Origin: Rhodoferax sp.
GTDB taxonomy: Bacteria > Pseudomonadota > Gammaproteobacteria > Burkholderiales > Burkholderiaceae_C
Length of the DNA stretch: 64,000 bases
Assembly (NCBI RefSeq): GCF_018780565.1
Contig: NZ_JADMJN010000009.1
Coordinates: 98,921 to 162,920, forward strand
Direction: 5' to 3'
Both the position numbers and the translations under genes were made by a program. Position 1 is the first letter of the stretch. Every line of letters begins with the position of its first letter. The notes below the pieces were generated by a model. The model ran no database searches. It had not been told where the DNA came from and saw only the letters and a list, made by a program, of their open reading frames with translations. Of the stretch, positions 63,561-64,000 are shown piece after piece.

Positions 63561-64000
63561 TCACCTTGAGTTCAAAAGTTGGCCGGCGTCAACCCGGTAG
63601 GCACTGAAAGCGGGCAACAACGCCGCCAAACCCGCCACCAGTACCGCCGCACCGGGAATCCAGGCCTCAGCCGGCACCCAGACCCAGGCAGTCACGGGCA
63701 GTGACTTTTCTGCCTGCAGCATCCAGCCTACCAGACCTGTCAAGAGGTGGCCGCCCAGCAAGCCAAGGGCTGAGGCCAGCAAGGCCAGCCACAGCGCCTC
63801 GCACAGGAGCAGCCCCGCCACCTTGACCGGGCTGGCACCCAGCATGCGCAGCATGGCCAGATCAGCCCGGCGCTCGCGCACTGCATTCCACAAGGCAATG
63901 AAGACACTCAGACCGGCCGTCAGCAAAAGCACCACGCCAAAGCCGCGCAGCACGTCGGTACCCACGCCCAGCATGCGCAACAGCCGCGTCACCTCCACCG
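63561..64000 (-). CDS. FtsX-type ABC transporter permease (partial, runs off right edge)
   Basis: This is the C-terminal end (about 146 residues) of a MacB/FtsX-like permease. Three membrane helices are visible (about 16-36, 62-82 and 112-132 of the seen part), with the loop NAVRERRADLAMLRMLGASPVKV that is diagnostic of FtsX permeases. The start lies beyond base 64000. It is the first visible gene of the zinc-like operon and would pair with an ATPase encoded to the right. Confidence 0.85.
   Translation of the reverse strand, partial: VEVTRLLRMLGVGTDVLRGFGVVLLLTAGLSVFIALWNAVRERRADLAMLRMLGASPVKVAGLLLCEALWLALLASALGLLGGHLLTGLVGWMLQAEKSLPVTAWVWVPAEAWIPGAAVLVAGLAALLPAFSAYRVDAGQLLNSR

Noticed and set aside
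1..64000. tRNA, rRNA, CRISPR arrays, transposases, phage genes
   Set aside because: None seen on either strand; intergenic gaps are short and hold no cloverleaf or regularly spaced repeats.

Overview
The window is a GC-rich stretch of a betaproteobacterial chromosome, most likely from the family Comamonadaceae (Rhodoferax/Polaromonas-like). This rests on the gene order gyrA-pheA-tyrA-aroA/cmk-rpsA-ihfB-lapAB-rfaE1-rfaD, the fused AroA-Cmk, the heptose-kinase-only RfaE1, two DUF1631 proteins, and AT-rich GCTA...TAGC islands of a kind I recall from this family. The organism call is an inference from gene content, with no database search behind it. No tRNA, rRNA, CRISPR array, phage or insertion sequence is visible.

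Layout: 1-10026 is a plus-strand housekeeping run. It holds the end of gyrA, aromatic amino-acid genes (pheA, tyrA, aroA-cmk), rpsA, ihfB, the LapA/LapB envelope proteins and LPS heptose genes. 10171-11997 carries a secreted helix-hairpin-helix protein with a histone-H1-like tail, a membrane diguanylate cyclase and a 42-residue membrane peptide. 12132-19451 pairs a fused 5-oxoprolinase/hydantoinase with a divergent MarR-type regulator and a TRAP transporter, with a clear operator between the divergent genes. CrcB (fluoride channel), an unknown anchored protein and an acyl-CoA ligase follow.

22649-31736 is a tungsten/molybdenum island: a three-part aldehyde oxidoreductase of the Aromatoleum type (ferredoxin, W-subunit, FAD subunit), a MoaD/ThiS-like protein, a small unknown, a GAF/Fis regulator, ModE with a perfect palindrome, and ModABC. 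A second molybdo-enzyme operon at 49551-53753 (IorA/IorB type, XdhC, MobA-like cytidylyltransferase) carries upstream, at nearly the same distance, a box resembling the one in front of the aldehyde oxidoreductase operon.

The centre holds a P1 peptidase, a TAXI binding protein, DUF1631-ettA-DUF1631, RhlE whose tail overlaps a Rossmann-fold gene in another frame, a MarR/MFS pair, a thioesterase with glyoxalase I, the Entner-Doudoroff genes edd and eda, sodC and pdxH. The right end is a signalling block (PAS-GGDEF-EAL protein, then two tandem adenylate cyclases whose catalytic regions are identical over 648 bp while their membrane parts have diverged). It is followed by a zinc-acquisition-like cluster (ZnuD-type receptor, DUF3299 protein, small Cys/His protein, FtsX-type permease) that runs off the right edge.
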